Source: Kryptolebias marmoratus (lineage: Eukaryota > Chordata > Actinopteri > Cyprinodontiformes > Rivulidae). From it: a stretch of 64,000 nucleotides of DNA. The translations under genes were made by a program, and so were the position numbers. Positions 13,235 to 25,600 of the stretch are shown piece after piece (the stretch's first letter is position 1; each line of letters opens with the position of its first letter). The notes under the pieces were generated by a model, which saw only the letters and a program-made list of their open reading frames with translations, searched no databases and had not been told where the DNA came from. The stretch spans positions 17,596,508 to 17,660,507 of the forward strand of contig NC_051430.1 in assembly GCF_001649575.2 (NCBI RefSeq), written 5' to 3'.

Positions 13235-13240
13235 AATAAA
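13235..13240 (+). other. slc14a2: Polyadenylation signal, urea transporter gene
   Basis: AATAAA lies 63 bases after the stop codon. A second AATAAA at 13495-13500 would give a 3' UTR of about 350 bases. The sequence between is AT-rich and non-coding, so both short and long 3' ends are plausible. Confidence 0.5.
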
Positions 13241-13500
13241 CCTGTAAATATTTTTAGTGTGTGACACTGTATATAGTTATAAATACTTTTTTTGCTCCTT
13301 GTTTTTTTTAACCTGAATTCAGTTTAAGGTGACGGTTTATCAACAATTTGTATTTTGTTTTGTAAAGAAGTTTGTTTATATGAGTTGGTGAAATATTTCC
13401 TGTTTTATGTTTGTTTTTTGTAAGCAGTTTCTCATGTCAATTGTTGTTTATTTGTTGTTGTTACCTAAAGTGTCTTAAAATTTGAATATGAAATAATAAA

Positions 13501-16137
13501 AAATGAACATGTGAAATTAATGAATCAGCTTGATGAAAAATGACGGACAGTAGAAAAAAAGCTGCTGAAAATCCTCAGACCTTAAACTGCACCACACATC
13601 TGTATTACAGCTGTTCTCCAGGGGTCCGGCTTCAGGACCCAACATCACCCCTCAATGACAACCAAGACAACCAGCAAGCTGTGGTGCTGGAGAATTATGC
13701 ACCTTTTATGTTATTTTAATTAAAACCAAAACTCTTTACATCAGTACCTCAGCCTTTTTGAACAGACTCAACGGTCCTTTCATCCACAAATATGAAATAA
13801 GAAACTATTGAGAAGTAGTTTCAAAAAGACTCAAAATATGTAGCGTTAGTTGAGTACCCACTCACTGAATATAAAACAAACAATGTCTTATTACAATTAT
13901 TCAGTCATTTATTCTTAAGACTGACATAACAATTGAAACTGATTCTTTTTCTTAACTTGTTTTTTCCCCAAGTGAGGGCCCTTGACCCATCTTTTTGGAC
14001 TATTTGGAGCAGGTGTTTAAGTCAAAGTAAAACCATAAACGACCCAAATTTTTACGCTGCAAATGACGAAAAGAACAACTTCATTGTTGAGAAGTCAGTT
14101 GTGTGAAAATACGTCTGAAGCACCTGAAAAAAAGACAAGCAGGGAAAGGAACACTCTCAGTACCTCAGTCCCTGATATATGCACAATGTTTTCCTGACTT
14201 CAGCGGATGAATGAAGGGAAATGTGCAGCACGAAGGACTTCACACGTCAGAACTGAGCGGATTTCTCCAGCATGTGCAGATCTTCTCACCTTGACTCTGA
14301 GCTGCACCGAACGGTCATATCCAAACACGAGTTAACTTTCCTACCAGATTTCCACCACACTTTAAATCCAGCATTACATAATTTGATTTGCCACAACTTT
14401 CTAATTGTTGCAAACCTGCAGCCACATTTTTCATCTTCCTACAACACTCCTGACAAAGAGTTGCAGGACTGTCTCGTAACGCTGCTCCACATTACAAACT
14501 GTCTCTCAGAAAGATCGCCCATCTTGTTGATGGCACAAATTATGTAAATGAATGTGACCCTAAAGGGATAGGCAGGCTCTAGTGAAGCACAGAGGTCAGG
14601 TAAGGTTGTTTAGTTTTCATTTTTCTGGTTTTGTTAAGAGGTATTCGTTGCATAATATGCCTGAAACATTCGCTCACTGCTTTGTGCTGTTATGTAACTA
14701 TTTAGGCCAATCAGATTTAAGCGATTTGAGGCTCCGTGTCCTGAAGAGACACAGGCTTTAATCAAAGGAGAAATCTGTGTAACCTTAGCAAACCTGGATC
14801 TACTGAAGAAACTATCATAAACCTCAGCGCTGGTCAAGCAAGGACAAGGAACTAAATCTTATTGTTCATTGCCTGAAACTTTTAAATAATTATTTTTTTC
14901 CCAAAAAATTACTGGGTTTTATTATTAATGTACTCGTTGCTATTTTCGTAGCATGATATGTGCCTCCGACAGAAAACCATTTGTGCTGCTTACACAACCT
15001 TACATATTTTAATAACTTGTTTAAGTTATTGAAAAGGAGGAAGCAAATTATTCCGTGTCTGGTTTATAATTTGGGATTTTGTTTTTCAACTACAAAATTG
15101 ATGAACACAACAGAATAACTTACATTTGAAAGAAAGTACAAGTTTTGTAATTTTTACTAAAAAAATCTTAACTGAAATCACCACAATTATTTCATGGCCA
15201 GTTATTGACTTTACTTGAAGGTTTAGAAAGGTGGCTGCTTTTATGTAATGAAATCTTTTTCCATGTTGATGCTTTCGTGGGATCGAATTATGTAACTGTG
15301 ACTCGAAGCTTCTTCTGCTTCCTTCCTCAATCCAAACATGTGAGATGCAAAATGAAGATAAGTTTCAGACGATTAGATAACTGTAAACATGTTGAACCAG
15401 AAGTTTCCAGAAGAGACTTCAGGAAGCTTTTAACAACCTTGATTAAATGATTAGTAACTAGGTTGCCGTCAAAAGTAGGTTATAGGAGCTACGGTGATAA
15501 ATTTGATTCTTCTGTTAATTAGAAACATCACAGTTGGGATTGTGACTTTGTTCAGGGCATCATGAATGTGTTTCTCACTTAGAAACAGGATTTGATGCAC
15601 AGCCAGCGTGCAAAACTGTGTTCAGTCAGTAATTTATAATGCACTTCTTCAAATAAATATACTTTTTTTTTAAAAAAGTGAAACAAGTGTGTTACAAAAT
15701 GAATGGAGTTTCATTGGAAGTTTGTGGAACATTTAAGGTGACGAATCTGAAAAATCGAACCCATGTTTTGGACGCTGGTTGTGTGTTTTAACTCTCCCTA
15801 ATAAACGATATCTGCTGCAGGGTGTTAACATTGTTTTCACTGAGTTGGGTAACAATGGAAGCAGCAATTTTACAATCTTCTCTACCGCATTTTACAGAAA
15901 TTAGCTGGCTGTAAATATAATACACAACAGACAGCTGGCTCAGTCTGACATTAATTACAATAATTGGGACGGTCTGTTTTGTGCTGTGAGCTCTTTAGTT
16001 GCACAAGCACCTCTGTGATGACATTGCACTAAAAGGAGCCTGTCTCAGATTTTTAAAAAGAACATTATGTAGCGTTGCAGGCAAGCAAGCATTCAGCGTA
16101 AAGTAAAAGGAGAGGTCATTTAACATGAGAGATACTG
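13501..16137. other. Intergenic, nothing recognised
   Basis: This is AT-rich sequence with no conserved exon, no clear transposon coding remnant and no long tandem array. Open frames on both strands are short and show no family resemblance. Confidence 0.5.
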
Positions 16138-16928
16138 TTGAGTGCAGTTATCTTCTTTTAGATTACAGGCTGTCATGAGAAGAGCTGAGCACTGATTTAG
16201 CACACAGAAAACTTGTCTGAACAAGACTTAACCTCATCATCTGACTTGATATGTATTACATTACTGAATATTACATTAAGTAATGTAGACATTTCATATC
16301 GCACATTTTTATTTTCTGAAATGTATTTAGCATTTGGTTCATGGGAGTGTAGCTTCCTGAAGTCTGACTGCAGGTACATATATGTGTTTATATTTGAAGA
16401 GTACCGTCATGCGAGCTACAAGGTTAAACTCCTGTCTTTTATCCAGCAGCCTGTAGATGTTGTTGAGCTGCAGCAGAGCTTCTGTCACAGGAGAAGCCTC
16501 AGTTTCACTGGACATGTACTGCAAGAGGTTGATGACTTGATGGAAGGAAACACGCCCCAGTCTATTGGCCAAACAGAGCAAGGGAAAGGTGGGAAACATG
16601 TTCCCCTCATTTTATATCACCAAACAGTAATAAACAGAATACTGTTCAGGCTGTTCTCATACCTGGAGAGAGCAAAGATGTCGTGTATGAGTGAAGCTCG
16701 ATCTTCAGGTGTCAGAACACTGACATTCGAGGACAAAGCACCAATAAGAGCTTCCCAGCCCTTCTCTCCGTAGTCGACGATGTAGAAACCTGTGCTCCTG
16801 TAGTTGAACTTCAGCCACTTCACACTTTCTGACACATTCAGAGTTCCTTACACACAAACAAAAATGTGCAGTTTCACACAGCATCCTTGATGCTTTTCAT
16901 TATGATTGTTCATGTTTTGTACTTTACC
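16138..16928 (-). pseudogene. Partial duplicate of lnpep exons 16-18
   Basis: This segment copies part of the lnpep gene, lying in the same orientation about 6 kb beyond its stop codon. Exon 16 (16663-16846) and exon 17 (16405-16561) are complete with splice sites, and their protein translation equals that of the parent exons at 24527-24710 and 24269-24425. The intron between them also appears identical. Only about 53 bases of exon 18 remain (16138-16190), with about five differences, and about 120 bases that link this scrap to intron 17 in the parent are missing. The copy carries about 65 extra bases at 16329-16393 that the parent intron lacks. Similarity stops abruptly near 16928, inside intron 15. 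There is no start, no zinc-binding exon and no 3' end, so no independent product is expected. An assembly artefact is possible but unlikely, given the unique extra bases and diverged flanks. Confidence 0.85.
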
Positions 16929-17045
16929 TAAATTATTATTATTAATTACGATGAGTTGCCAAAAACATTTACAGAAAATTACAGAAACAGCTTCTTGGAA
17001 TATGAAATACAATGGAATAAAATTGAAAATGCATATTAAAATGAA

Positions 17046-17408
17046 AGACATAGCATTCCTTGAAGGAATGCATATCACCCACAACCTTTCATGTCAGAGT
17101 TTTAAACTAAGATCATTATATGTTGAGAAATGATACAGATGACCGTTTTGGTTATGTCTAGAAAACTTTGTTATGTGTGATGTTGCAAGATGAATGTGGT
17201 GTATGTGTTGTGAATGACTCTAAGCCATTTTTTGCGCTTGTTAAGGTTTCTTAGCTGGGGCGGCCATCTTGAATCGAGTTGACTCCAATAGGTGGTCAGC
17301 TGTAGATGACCGTCCAAAGATGACTTTCTGACACTTTCATTAAGATTCATCCAGCGGTTCATGACATATTTATCAGACACATACATGCGCACAGACAGAC
17401 ACCAATCT
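17046..17408 (+). repeat. Dispersed repeat family 1, well-preserved copy
   Basis: The head carries a nearly perfect palindrome (GCATTCCTTGAAGGAATGC, 17053-17071). It is followed by 'ctttcatgtcagagttttaa', the inner module, 'ggcggccatcttgaatcgag' and a tail ending 'ggttcatgacatatttatca' with a 'cagacagacacc' end. This is one of the best copies for deriving a consensus. Confidence 0.65.
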
Positions 17409-17861
17409 GATCCTAAAGTTGTACACCCCTAAAGCAGCAAACACTCACATTTGCATGTTTGCAGCTGGTCTAACAAGAGTTAATCTAATCAGTGCGATTC
17501 AGTATTTTTAGTTTTTCAGTATCGGTCATCAGTCATGCTACATCTCCCAGGTTAATCTGATGGTTGAAGCTGCTGAGGCAGGTGACCGTGACCCGAACAA
17601 CTGTGTCAAAGTCATCGTGACCTTTCAGACCAACCACATTGTTCAGATGGTTGGTGTACGTCCAGGTTTGCCACCGAAAGTGCAAAGACAATGACTGACA
17701 GATGGATTATGGGAGATCGTATCAGCAGAAAAGAAGCAGCAGGAAACACGTTTCACTGCACCTTAAGACTGAGGTCACTGTGTGAGTCTGACGGGAGGAC
17801 TGATCAAGAGTCGCACCAACCAAGAACCCGACAGAGAATTGATTCGTAACACATGGACATA

Positions 17862-18545
17862 CAGGGCCTGAAGAAAGTGTGTAAAAAGTATTTTACTAGT
17901 ATTTTTTTTTGTAATGATGGTTTTCAACCTTATTTTACAAATAAAACTCTGAAAAGGGTGGAGTGCGTTTGTGTTCAGCCCCCAAACTAAAATCCAGAAC
18001 AACCACTGTCTGCTGAAGTCATCTAATTGGTACACAGAGTCCACCTGTGTGTTATTTAATCTCAGTATAAATCCAGGTGTTCTGTGAATGCCTCAGAGGT
18101 TTGTTACAGAACATTAGTCATCATTCAGCTTCATGAAGACCAATAAAAAAATTGTCAACAACTTTCCATGACCTGCCTGTTGTGGTCCTTGGTCTTCATG
18201 AAGCTGATTGATCACTAATCTTCTGTAACAAACCTCTGAGGCCTTCACAGAACAGATGGATTCATAGCTATTTTAAATTACACACAGATGGACTCTGTAG
18301 TGACTCCTGACAGCAGCCGGTTGCTCTGGATTTTAGTTTGGGGTATTAGAGTATATAAATATAAGAGGATATAAATACACACAACACTTTCCAGTTTTTT
18401 TATTTGTGAAAAAAAATTTCCTTCTACTTCACAATGATGAACCACTTTATGTTGGTCTATCACACAAAATCTCAGTAAAATCCATTGAAGTTTGTGGCTG
18501 CAACATGGCAGGTTGGAGAAAAGTTCAAGGGGTACAAACACTGCT
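17862..18545. mobile_element. Fold-back element derived from a Tc1-like transposon end
   Basis: Two arms face each other. The left arm includes 'cccccaaactaaaatccaga' (about 17979-17998), 'gtccacctgtgtgttattta' and 'cctcagaggtttgttacaga'. The right arm holds their reverse complements: 'tctgtaacaaacctctgagg' near 18222, 'ggattttagtttggggtatt' near 18330 and the cattcagcttcatgaagacc match near 18190. The text resembles the 5' non-coding end of a common teleost Tc1-like transposon. No transposase frame remains between the arms. It is therefore read as a non-autonomous inverted-repeat derivative; the family assignment is from memory. Confidence 0.6.
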
Positions 18546-18639
18546 TTCAAGTTACTGATTTGCATTTAGCCTCTTTGACCAATCAGAAGGCTGTACTTAG
18601 ACAAATTTCAGATGATTCTGAGTATTTGGACCCACAAAG

Positions 18640-18826
18640 ACTGAAGTCTGTCATTCACAACACACACTCCAGATACACCTTGCAACATCACCCATAACGT
18701 AATTTTCAAGATGTAACCAGAATGAACGTCTGTGTTATTGCGCAACATAAGATGATTTTAGTTTAAAACTCTGGCATGAAAGGTGGCGGACGATATGCGT
18801 TCCTCCAAGGAATGCTAGGCCTTTAA
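18640..18826 (-). repeat. Dispersed repeat family 1 copy, reverse orientation
   Basis: Read on the minus strand, the copy starts with 'gcattccttggaggaacgca' and 'cctttcatgccagagtttta', then the 'gatgttgcaaggtgtatctg' module. Only the head half is present; the plus-strand left boundary is vague. Confidence 0.55.
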
Positions 18827-20613
18827 TAGCTGAGGTTTTAGATACATTAAATCATGCAGTGTTATTTAAAGTTTTAATGGAACTGAAAACTGTTTTCAAT
18901 CTTTAGCTTCAGGTAGGCTCTCAGCTGGAAATCTGATGGAAGAATCAGTGAATTCAGTGGAACAATGAAGGTTAGTGTGATTTATAAAAAACTACTGAAA
19001 AGCTCTGCTTAAGTTTTTACGGCTTGAGCAGATGCAGCATGCATGTGTTTCTTTTTTATGTAATATTTTAAACCAGATTTTTAGAAAGGTTATCTGCATT
19101 CACATCAGTCAGCTCTTTCTGCTCTAACAAATGCATCAACACCTGCCGGTCAGCATTTTTGTCTCGCAGTCTGTAAAACAGAACTTCTCAGTGACATTTT
19201 GCTGCTGTAGCACAAAAGCAGAGATGTTTAAATTTTGGCACACTTTGAATGAGGGGAGCCAATTACGTTTTGTGATAATAATAGAAATTAATAAACGGAT
19301 CATTTATCAGTTCTCAGATTCAAAATGACGGAATTGAAAAACACCAACCAATACTAGGATTCAGTCTAATTTACACAAACTTTTATCAGCACTAAAGAAA
19401 CGGTTTGCATCCAATTAATTTTGTTACTTCATCACTAAATCATTATCTCTATCGCTAATTTTCTTCACTTTACAGGTCATCTTATGACGGGTGTGTACAT
19501 GTGTTTGTGTATGAGAATAAACTGAAGTGTGAGCCGTCACCGAATGACTCTGATGTGACAATTATCGGTTTGATGCAAAATGTTTCATTTATACTCTGAC
19601 ATAAAATGCAGAATGAGAAGCAGACAACGAACCTGTAAAACAGACCATCATAAGAGACACGATGAGAAACAAAGCTGGAAACAGTCATGAATAAAATGTG
19701 CGCAAAATTGCCTTTAATGGGACATACGCATTATTACACCTAAAAACCTTGTGACTTTATGCAAGTTTGAAGAATGTTTTTGGTGCGTCTGGCTCTCTAC
19801 ACCTGGTAGTCTGCACTGAATCTCACCTCAATGAAAAATAAAACACCTGCTTTTAAGTCCTGAGTTGTGGACGTGCTTCTGGAGAACTTGATGATTTGGT
19901 GAAAAGGTGATTAAACCATTTCAATCAGGTGTGTTGGAGCAGGAAAAACCTTACCAGGACAGCAGCCCTTGAGGCCTCGCGTTTGACACCCCTGCTCTAA
20001 AAGAACCAGAGACTGTGAGTTAAATGATTTCTGTCTGATGATTTCAACCCAAGGGGTGAAAATTATTCATTAACATTAATTTGCTTATTTATGATGCACA
20101 AACAAACTTTATCTCAAACTTTAGGAACACGAAAAGACACAGCAAAGGTTTCCAGAGGAGCTAGAACGCCCTCTGGTGGTGGAGAACAGCTAAAAACCAG
20201 AAGAAGACGCAGAAACTTTATAGAAACGTTTCGGTTGTTTTCACAGCATCCATCTGGCTGTGTGATTTGAGATGCAGCTGGATTCTGAGGATGTGGTTGT
20301 AATTTGTTTTAATCATAAAATTAACAAATTTAATAAAAAGCAGGAGTCTTATCAATCCAAGATCCAGGTGGAAAACTGCCTGAACAGAAGTAAATGTGGC
20401 ACTGCATAACCTGATCCAAAGGATGGCAGAGCACAAGGATGCTGATGTATGGTGGACCATAAAATATTTATTTTTTTCATATTTGCCTAGGCAGCATATT
20501 TTATAACATTTGACAATTAACTGTAGCTGGTATGTTAAAAATAAATAAATAAATACACCCATTTCATTGTCACCACATAAATAATGCCAGAGAGGATTTG
20601 GGCGCAGCTTAAT
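18827..20613. other. Intergenic, repeat scraps only
   Basis: No conserved exon is visible. The piece around 19850-20000 ('caggtgtgttggagcaggaa', 'tttgacacccctgctct') matches one arm of the fold-back element at 31.9-32.1 kb and is probably a half copy. The rest is AT-rich unassigned sequence. Confidence 0.45.
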
Positions 20614-22680
20614 TTTATTTGGAGTGTCAGCGTTGATCATCTTTTGGTGGTTTTGAATCATTAAAGCTGGTAAAACACAGAAAGTTCAACTTTTGTCAGT
20701 CAGTGACAAGAAACAAACTTTAAACTAGGTGAACAGTGAGCAAAAAAGGATAATAAAAAAGACAAATTTCTAATAAAAACCCCAATGCTTCTCAAAAACA
20801 AACAAAAAAAACATTTTTATATTTGTTTGCATGTAAATAGGCATTATTTTAAAAGCATCTACAGCATGTCAGTGCAAAAACAAAGACAATCGGACGTGTT
20901 TAATGCACACATGGATCTCCCAACATGTCCTGCCATAAGAGACATATCTAAACAAACCATACCTACAGGAAAAAATAAATAAAACTGGATGAACCAAGCT
21001 GAGGTGGAACAATATAAGAACTGTAGATTTTTTCATTAAAATCTGTGAGAATACGATTGATTGAGGGGAAATATTGATTTATAAACAGACTTGAATGGTA
21101 CCGACTGTTCTTTTTTTTTGTCCCCCTCCCCAAAGTCATTGTGCTTTTATCAAACACATTATCCCTGACCTGCAGAATACATTCTGACTGACAACTATCA
21201 TCTTTTAGCAGTTTTGCGCAGAACAAAGTCTTCTCTGAAGGTACCAAAAGTAAGTGGCACGCATCACTCTGTACAAAAACTGTTTTCACATCCATGACAC
21301 ATAGAAAAAGCATGACTCACAATCTTAAAACCGAAGAAAACACCTAATCAACGTAAAAGGAAAGTCATCCTAAAAAGTACCACTTTGGATCCTCACATCC
21401 TAAAGCAAACATATGACTTACACGTAAAGATTTTGAGGAGTGATCTGGCTGGCTAATGTGAGAAAAAAAAACCTTACCTTTTGACCAAAGCTAACAAATT
21501 ATGAACACGTACGAATCGACGAGCACATTAGCCCTTTACAATGTAACATAACATAAATCAGCAAAGGACCTCCTTCTGGCTTGTTCAAATCGAAAAAATG
21601 ATAAAGGAGCTTCGAACTAAACTCATAATTATTAAATTTGTCCCCTCTTTACACTATGTACACGCACAGCAAAAAGGAAATCTTGAACTGTTAAAAGTCA
21701 GTGTCTTTAAAACAGTACTTTCAAAAACACAGGGTTGACCTTATTTACATTATAATTACAACTTTACAAGCGTGTGGTGAGAAGGTGGGAGTTCATACAG
21801 TGAATTCACTGCAGAACAATAAAAAAAGCCACCAAATAAAGCATGTTGATCAGGGTTTATGGCTGCATGGGTGGGGGGGGGGACAAAAAGAGACCCTGCC
21901 TGTTCTCACCTAAGACACATTGGTTGTTGGTTTAAACCTGCACAGTTTTCTTTTTTTTTTTTAAGTTGTTCTGTACAATTTCTACTGTTACACAGTGGGA
22001 AGGTTATCTAATACATTCAACAAATGCCAACACGTGTTTGGTATAGAATAATGATCTAATCCAGCCCAACCATAACAAATGGAGCAAATGCTTCAGCTTG
22101 CATGAATGGTTAGTACGGAGCAACAATGACTTGACTCACAGTTAATTTAACACTAAGGGTTTTTCAAGCAGCGGTAATCTTTGTTCAGCATTGCTGAAGA
22201 AACCCTAAAAGCTGCACCTATGAATGGCTGTTCTCACAAAGACAGTAGCATTTACATTCATCATACTTCTGATTTAAAAAGTAGCCATTTTTTTACAGTT
22301 TCTCGTGGTCTGGTGCCTGAGATCTGGGAGGACTGGAGGAGTTTGTTTAAAGCGTGATTGTCTGCTCAGGCATTAGGTTTAGATGAAAACCAAAGAGGTT
22401 TGGTCGACAGCATAAAACACGAGTGTGTGTTGCGACGCCAGACGCACATTCAGAGCCACCCTGAGCTATCAAGTACAAATGACAGGACTCGACGCAAAAA
22501 ACTCGAACACCCCTTTCCACCCAGCTAGAGCACAACCTTCACCGCCGATTCCTGCTCCAGTCTGGACTGGATAATGGGAGTTAAGGGATAGAGTCCAACA
22601 ATAGTGCAAACACTGCTCCTGTCCTGAATACACACTCAGTTTGATTGTTATTGAGGTGAAGGCAGCTTCAAGTGCCTTAA
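20614..22680 (-). other. lnpep: Probable lnpep 3' UTR and downstream sequence
   Basis: The 2.07 kb after the lnpep stop shows no exon of another gene and no obvious repeat. On the minus strand an AATAAA lies at 20614-20619. Long 3' UTRs are usual for lnpep, so transcription through much of this stretch is plausible, but the true 3' end cannot be fixed from sequence alone. Confidence 0.35.
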
Positions 22681-25600
22681 CTAGAGCCACTGTTTCAGCG
22701 TAGGCAAGTTCTCATCCATCCAGCGTTGGTTCAGCCTAATGGTTTCCAAAGCTTCTTGGACGCTCCTCATCTGAGAGCCGCGCTCCTTCAGACTGGAGAA
22801 GAAGGTCTGCACCTGCACAACGCACAAAAAAAAATGTGTACCACTGCCCCGAAACGAGCGTACAACCTGCAAAACCCCTGAAACATACCTGATCGAGGTG
22901 CGCCTGAGTGGAGAACTGGGAGGTAGCAGATTTGATGATGCTCTGGATGGCGTAAGAGCCGAGAGGAAACCTACAACCAGAGGCATAAAAGAAAACTCAG
23001 ATGGCACCTAAATACATACTTTCATTTTCAGGTAATTCAGTAATACTGAAATAAATCTCCAGGGAGGCTATTGCTTACTTCTCTATGAGGCGGTCCCAGT
23101 TCACTTGTATAAAATCCCAGGCAAACAAATAGCCGGCAAAGTTCTGACACACCGTTCGGATGATCAGAGGGAACTCTTGTGTCTGAATGAGTTTCCCTTT
23201 CAGACTTTCCTTGAGGATCCTGAACAGATCATAATAAAAGTTTAAATGCTGCTCACTCAGTGTGACAGGTACCATCTTAACTGAAGCCACAATACAGCCA
23301 GATGATAATAAACACATAACATGTATAAACTATGGTATTAGGATTATATAAGTGACATTTAAGAACAAAGAGCACGGCTTAGAATTAGTCAACTGAAGCC
23401 TGATTATTTAGAAATTTAAATCTGAAACAAAATTTATAGGACTTGTAAACAGATGCTCAGTTTGTAGAAGTTGGGAATCTTAGATCGGTGAGCTGCCTGC
23501 TACACCCAGGACCAGCGTGGGTTATAGTTATGAATTACTGAGCTCAACAGGGACACGTTTAAACACTCACCATGCAACATGGTGTGCGTCCCGAGTTGAT
23601 GCGAGGCCCTGGAGCATTTTTCGTTTTTCTGCATCATAGATGGCATTTGTGTACAAGCCGAACAAAGTGGACCAGTCTTCATCTGACTGAGCAGCCACTG
23701 TGAACACGACTGTCTGCAGATCGCCTGGAATCCTACAAATGTAAAGATTTAAAAAAAAAGAAAAAAGTTTAAATGTTCTGGTTACAATTGCTCCAGCTCA
23801 TTCACTTACGTCTCATTAGCCTTTGACTTAAAAATTGTTTCTATTCATCCAGTTCCCACCATGACCCAGACCAAAACCGGTTACCTAAAGGTGCCGTTGG
23901 AGTCGACATATTGTCTGAACGTGGCTTTGGCTTGTTGAGTGCAGTTGTCTTCCTTCAGATTACAGGCCGTCAGGAGAAGAGCTGAGCGCATCTTCTGTTC
24001 GGACACACTCTGCTTCTCTTCCCACGTTTGTGATTTCATCAGAGAACCGAAATTCCTCTTAATGTAAGCCTGTCACATTAAAAACAAATCAGACACATGA
24101 ATAAAAGTCATGAACACATTAGCACACAGAAAACTTGTCTGAACAAGACTTAACCTCATCATCTGACTTGATATGTGTTACATTACTGAATATTACATTA
24201 AGTAATGTAGACATTTCATTTCGCACATTTTTATTTTCTGAAATGTATTGATAATATTTGAAGAGTACCGTCATGCGAGCTACAAGGTTAAACTCCTGTC
24301 TTTTATCCAGCAGCCTGTAGATGTTGTTGAGCTGCAGCAGAGCTTCTGTCACAGGAGAAGCCTCAGTTTCACTGGACATGTACTGCAAGAGGTTGATGAC
24401 TTGATGGAAGGAAACACGCCCCAGTCTATTGGCCAAACAGAGCAAGGGAAAGGTGGGAAACATGTTCCCCTCATTTTATATCACCAAACAGTAATAAACA
24501 GAATACTGTTCAGGCTGTTCTCATACCTGGAGAGAGCAAAGATGTCGTGTATGAGTGAAGCTCGATCTTCAGGTGTCAGAACACTGACATTCGAGGACAA
24601 AGCACCAATAAGAGCTTCCCAGCCCTTCTCTCCGTAGTCGACGATGTAGAAACCTGTGCTCCTGTAGTTGAACTTCAGCCACTTCACACTTTCTGACACA
24701 TTCAGAGTTCCTTACACACAAACAAAAATGTGCAGTTTCACACAGCATCCTTGATGCTTTTCATTATGATTGTTCATGTTTTGTATTTTACCTGTCTTGG
24801 ACTCCAGAGTGAACACCTGTCTGCACTCAAGGGTCAAACTACAGCTGTCGCTCACATACGTGACTGGTATATTCCACAAGCTAAGCAGAGTGCACAGCAC
24901 AGTTAGGGTTGTGTGTTGTGTTTCTCAGATGTGTGTGTGTCGTACTGAAACCTACCTGGAACTATGTGCTGTGTTGTCAGAGGTGAGCAGGAAGGGCTCC
25001 TGTGAGAGGGTCACCTGATCCCCCTTACGGCTGACGGTGACCAGCGGGAAGCCTTTCTGGGATGTCCATGAACTCATCATCTTTGATATATTCTGGGGCT
25101 GTGTGGTGAACTTTACGTGCAGACAAAAGAAAAAAATACTGTCTCTCTGTACAAAATAATGTCATGTTTATTATTTGTAATTTTTTTCCTTTATCAATTT
25201 ATCAATTTTTTTCTTTATTTAATTTCCCTTTGGGATTAATAAAGTATTTTTGAATTGAATTTGAATTGAGAGGTAGAGGTATTTTATGAAGATTTGTGGT
25301 AACAATAAAATGAATCATTCAATCCAAACTGCATATGAACTGTAAAAACACATAATTCAGTCAATACAAAAGTCTTCTAACTCATTTAATTTGCTGAAAG
25401 AGTTAAAAATTATAATTCTCAGCTGGAAAGTAATCAATGGGTAGAACTGGAAGCAGGAGGAGGGTTTTACGCTTCCAGATTACACTTCAGCTGAAGCTGC
25501 AGAGTTCAAAACTTATTTTTAACAAGTATGCTACAGTATTTATGTTCTAGGCCAAGAAAATTACAACATTTAGGTACATCTATAAAACAGGGGCAGTATT

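Noticed and set aside
16213..16773. 186-residue open frame on the plus strand
   Set aside because: It is antisense to the duplicated lnpep exons 16-17; a matching shorter frame occurs opposite the parent exons.
20218..20661. 147-residue minus-strand open frame
   Set aside because: It has low-complexity hydrophobic and Lys-rich composition, no family match and no upstream promoter. It may be in or beyond the lnpep 3' UTR.
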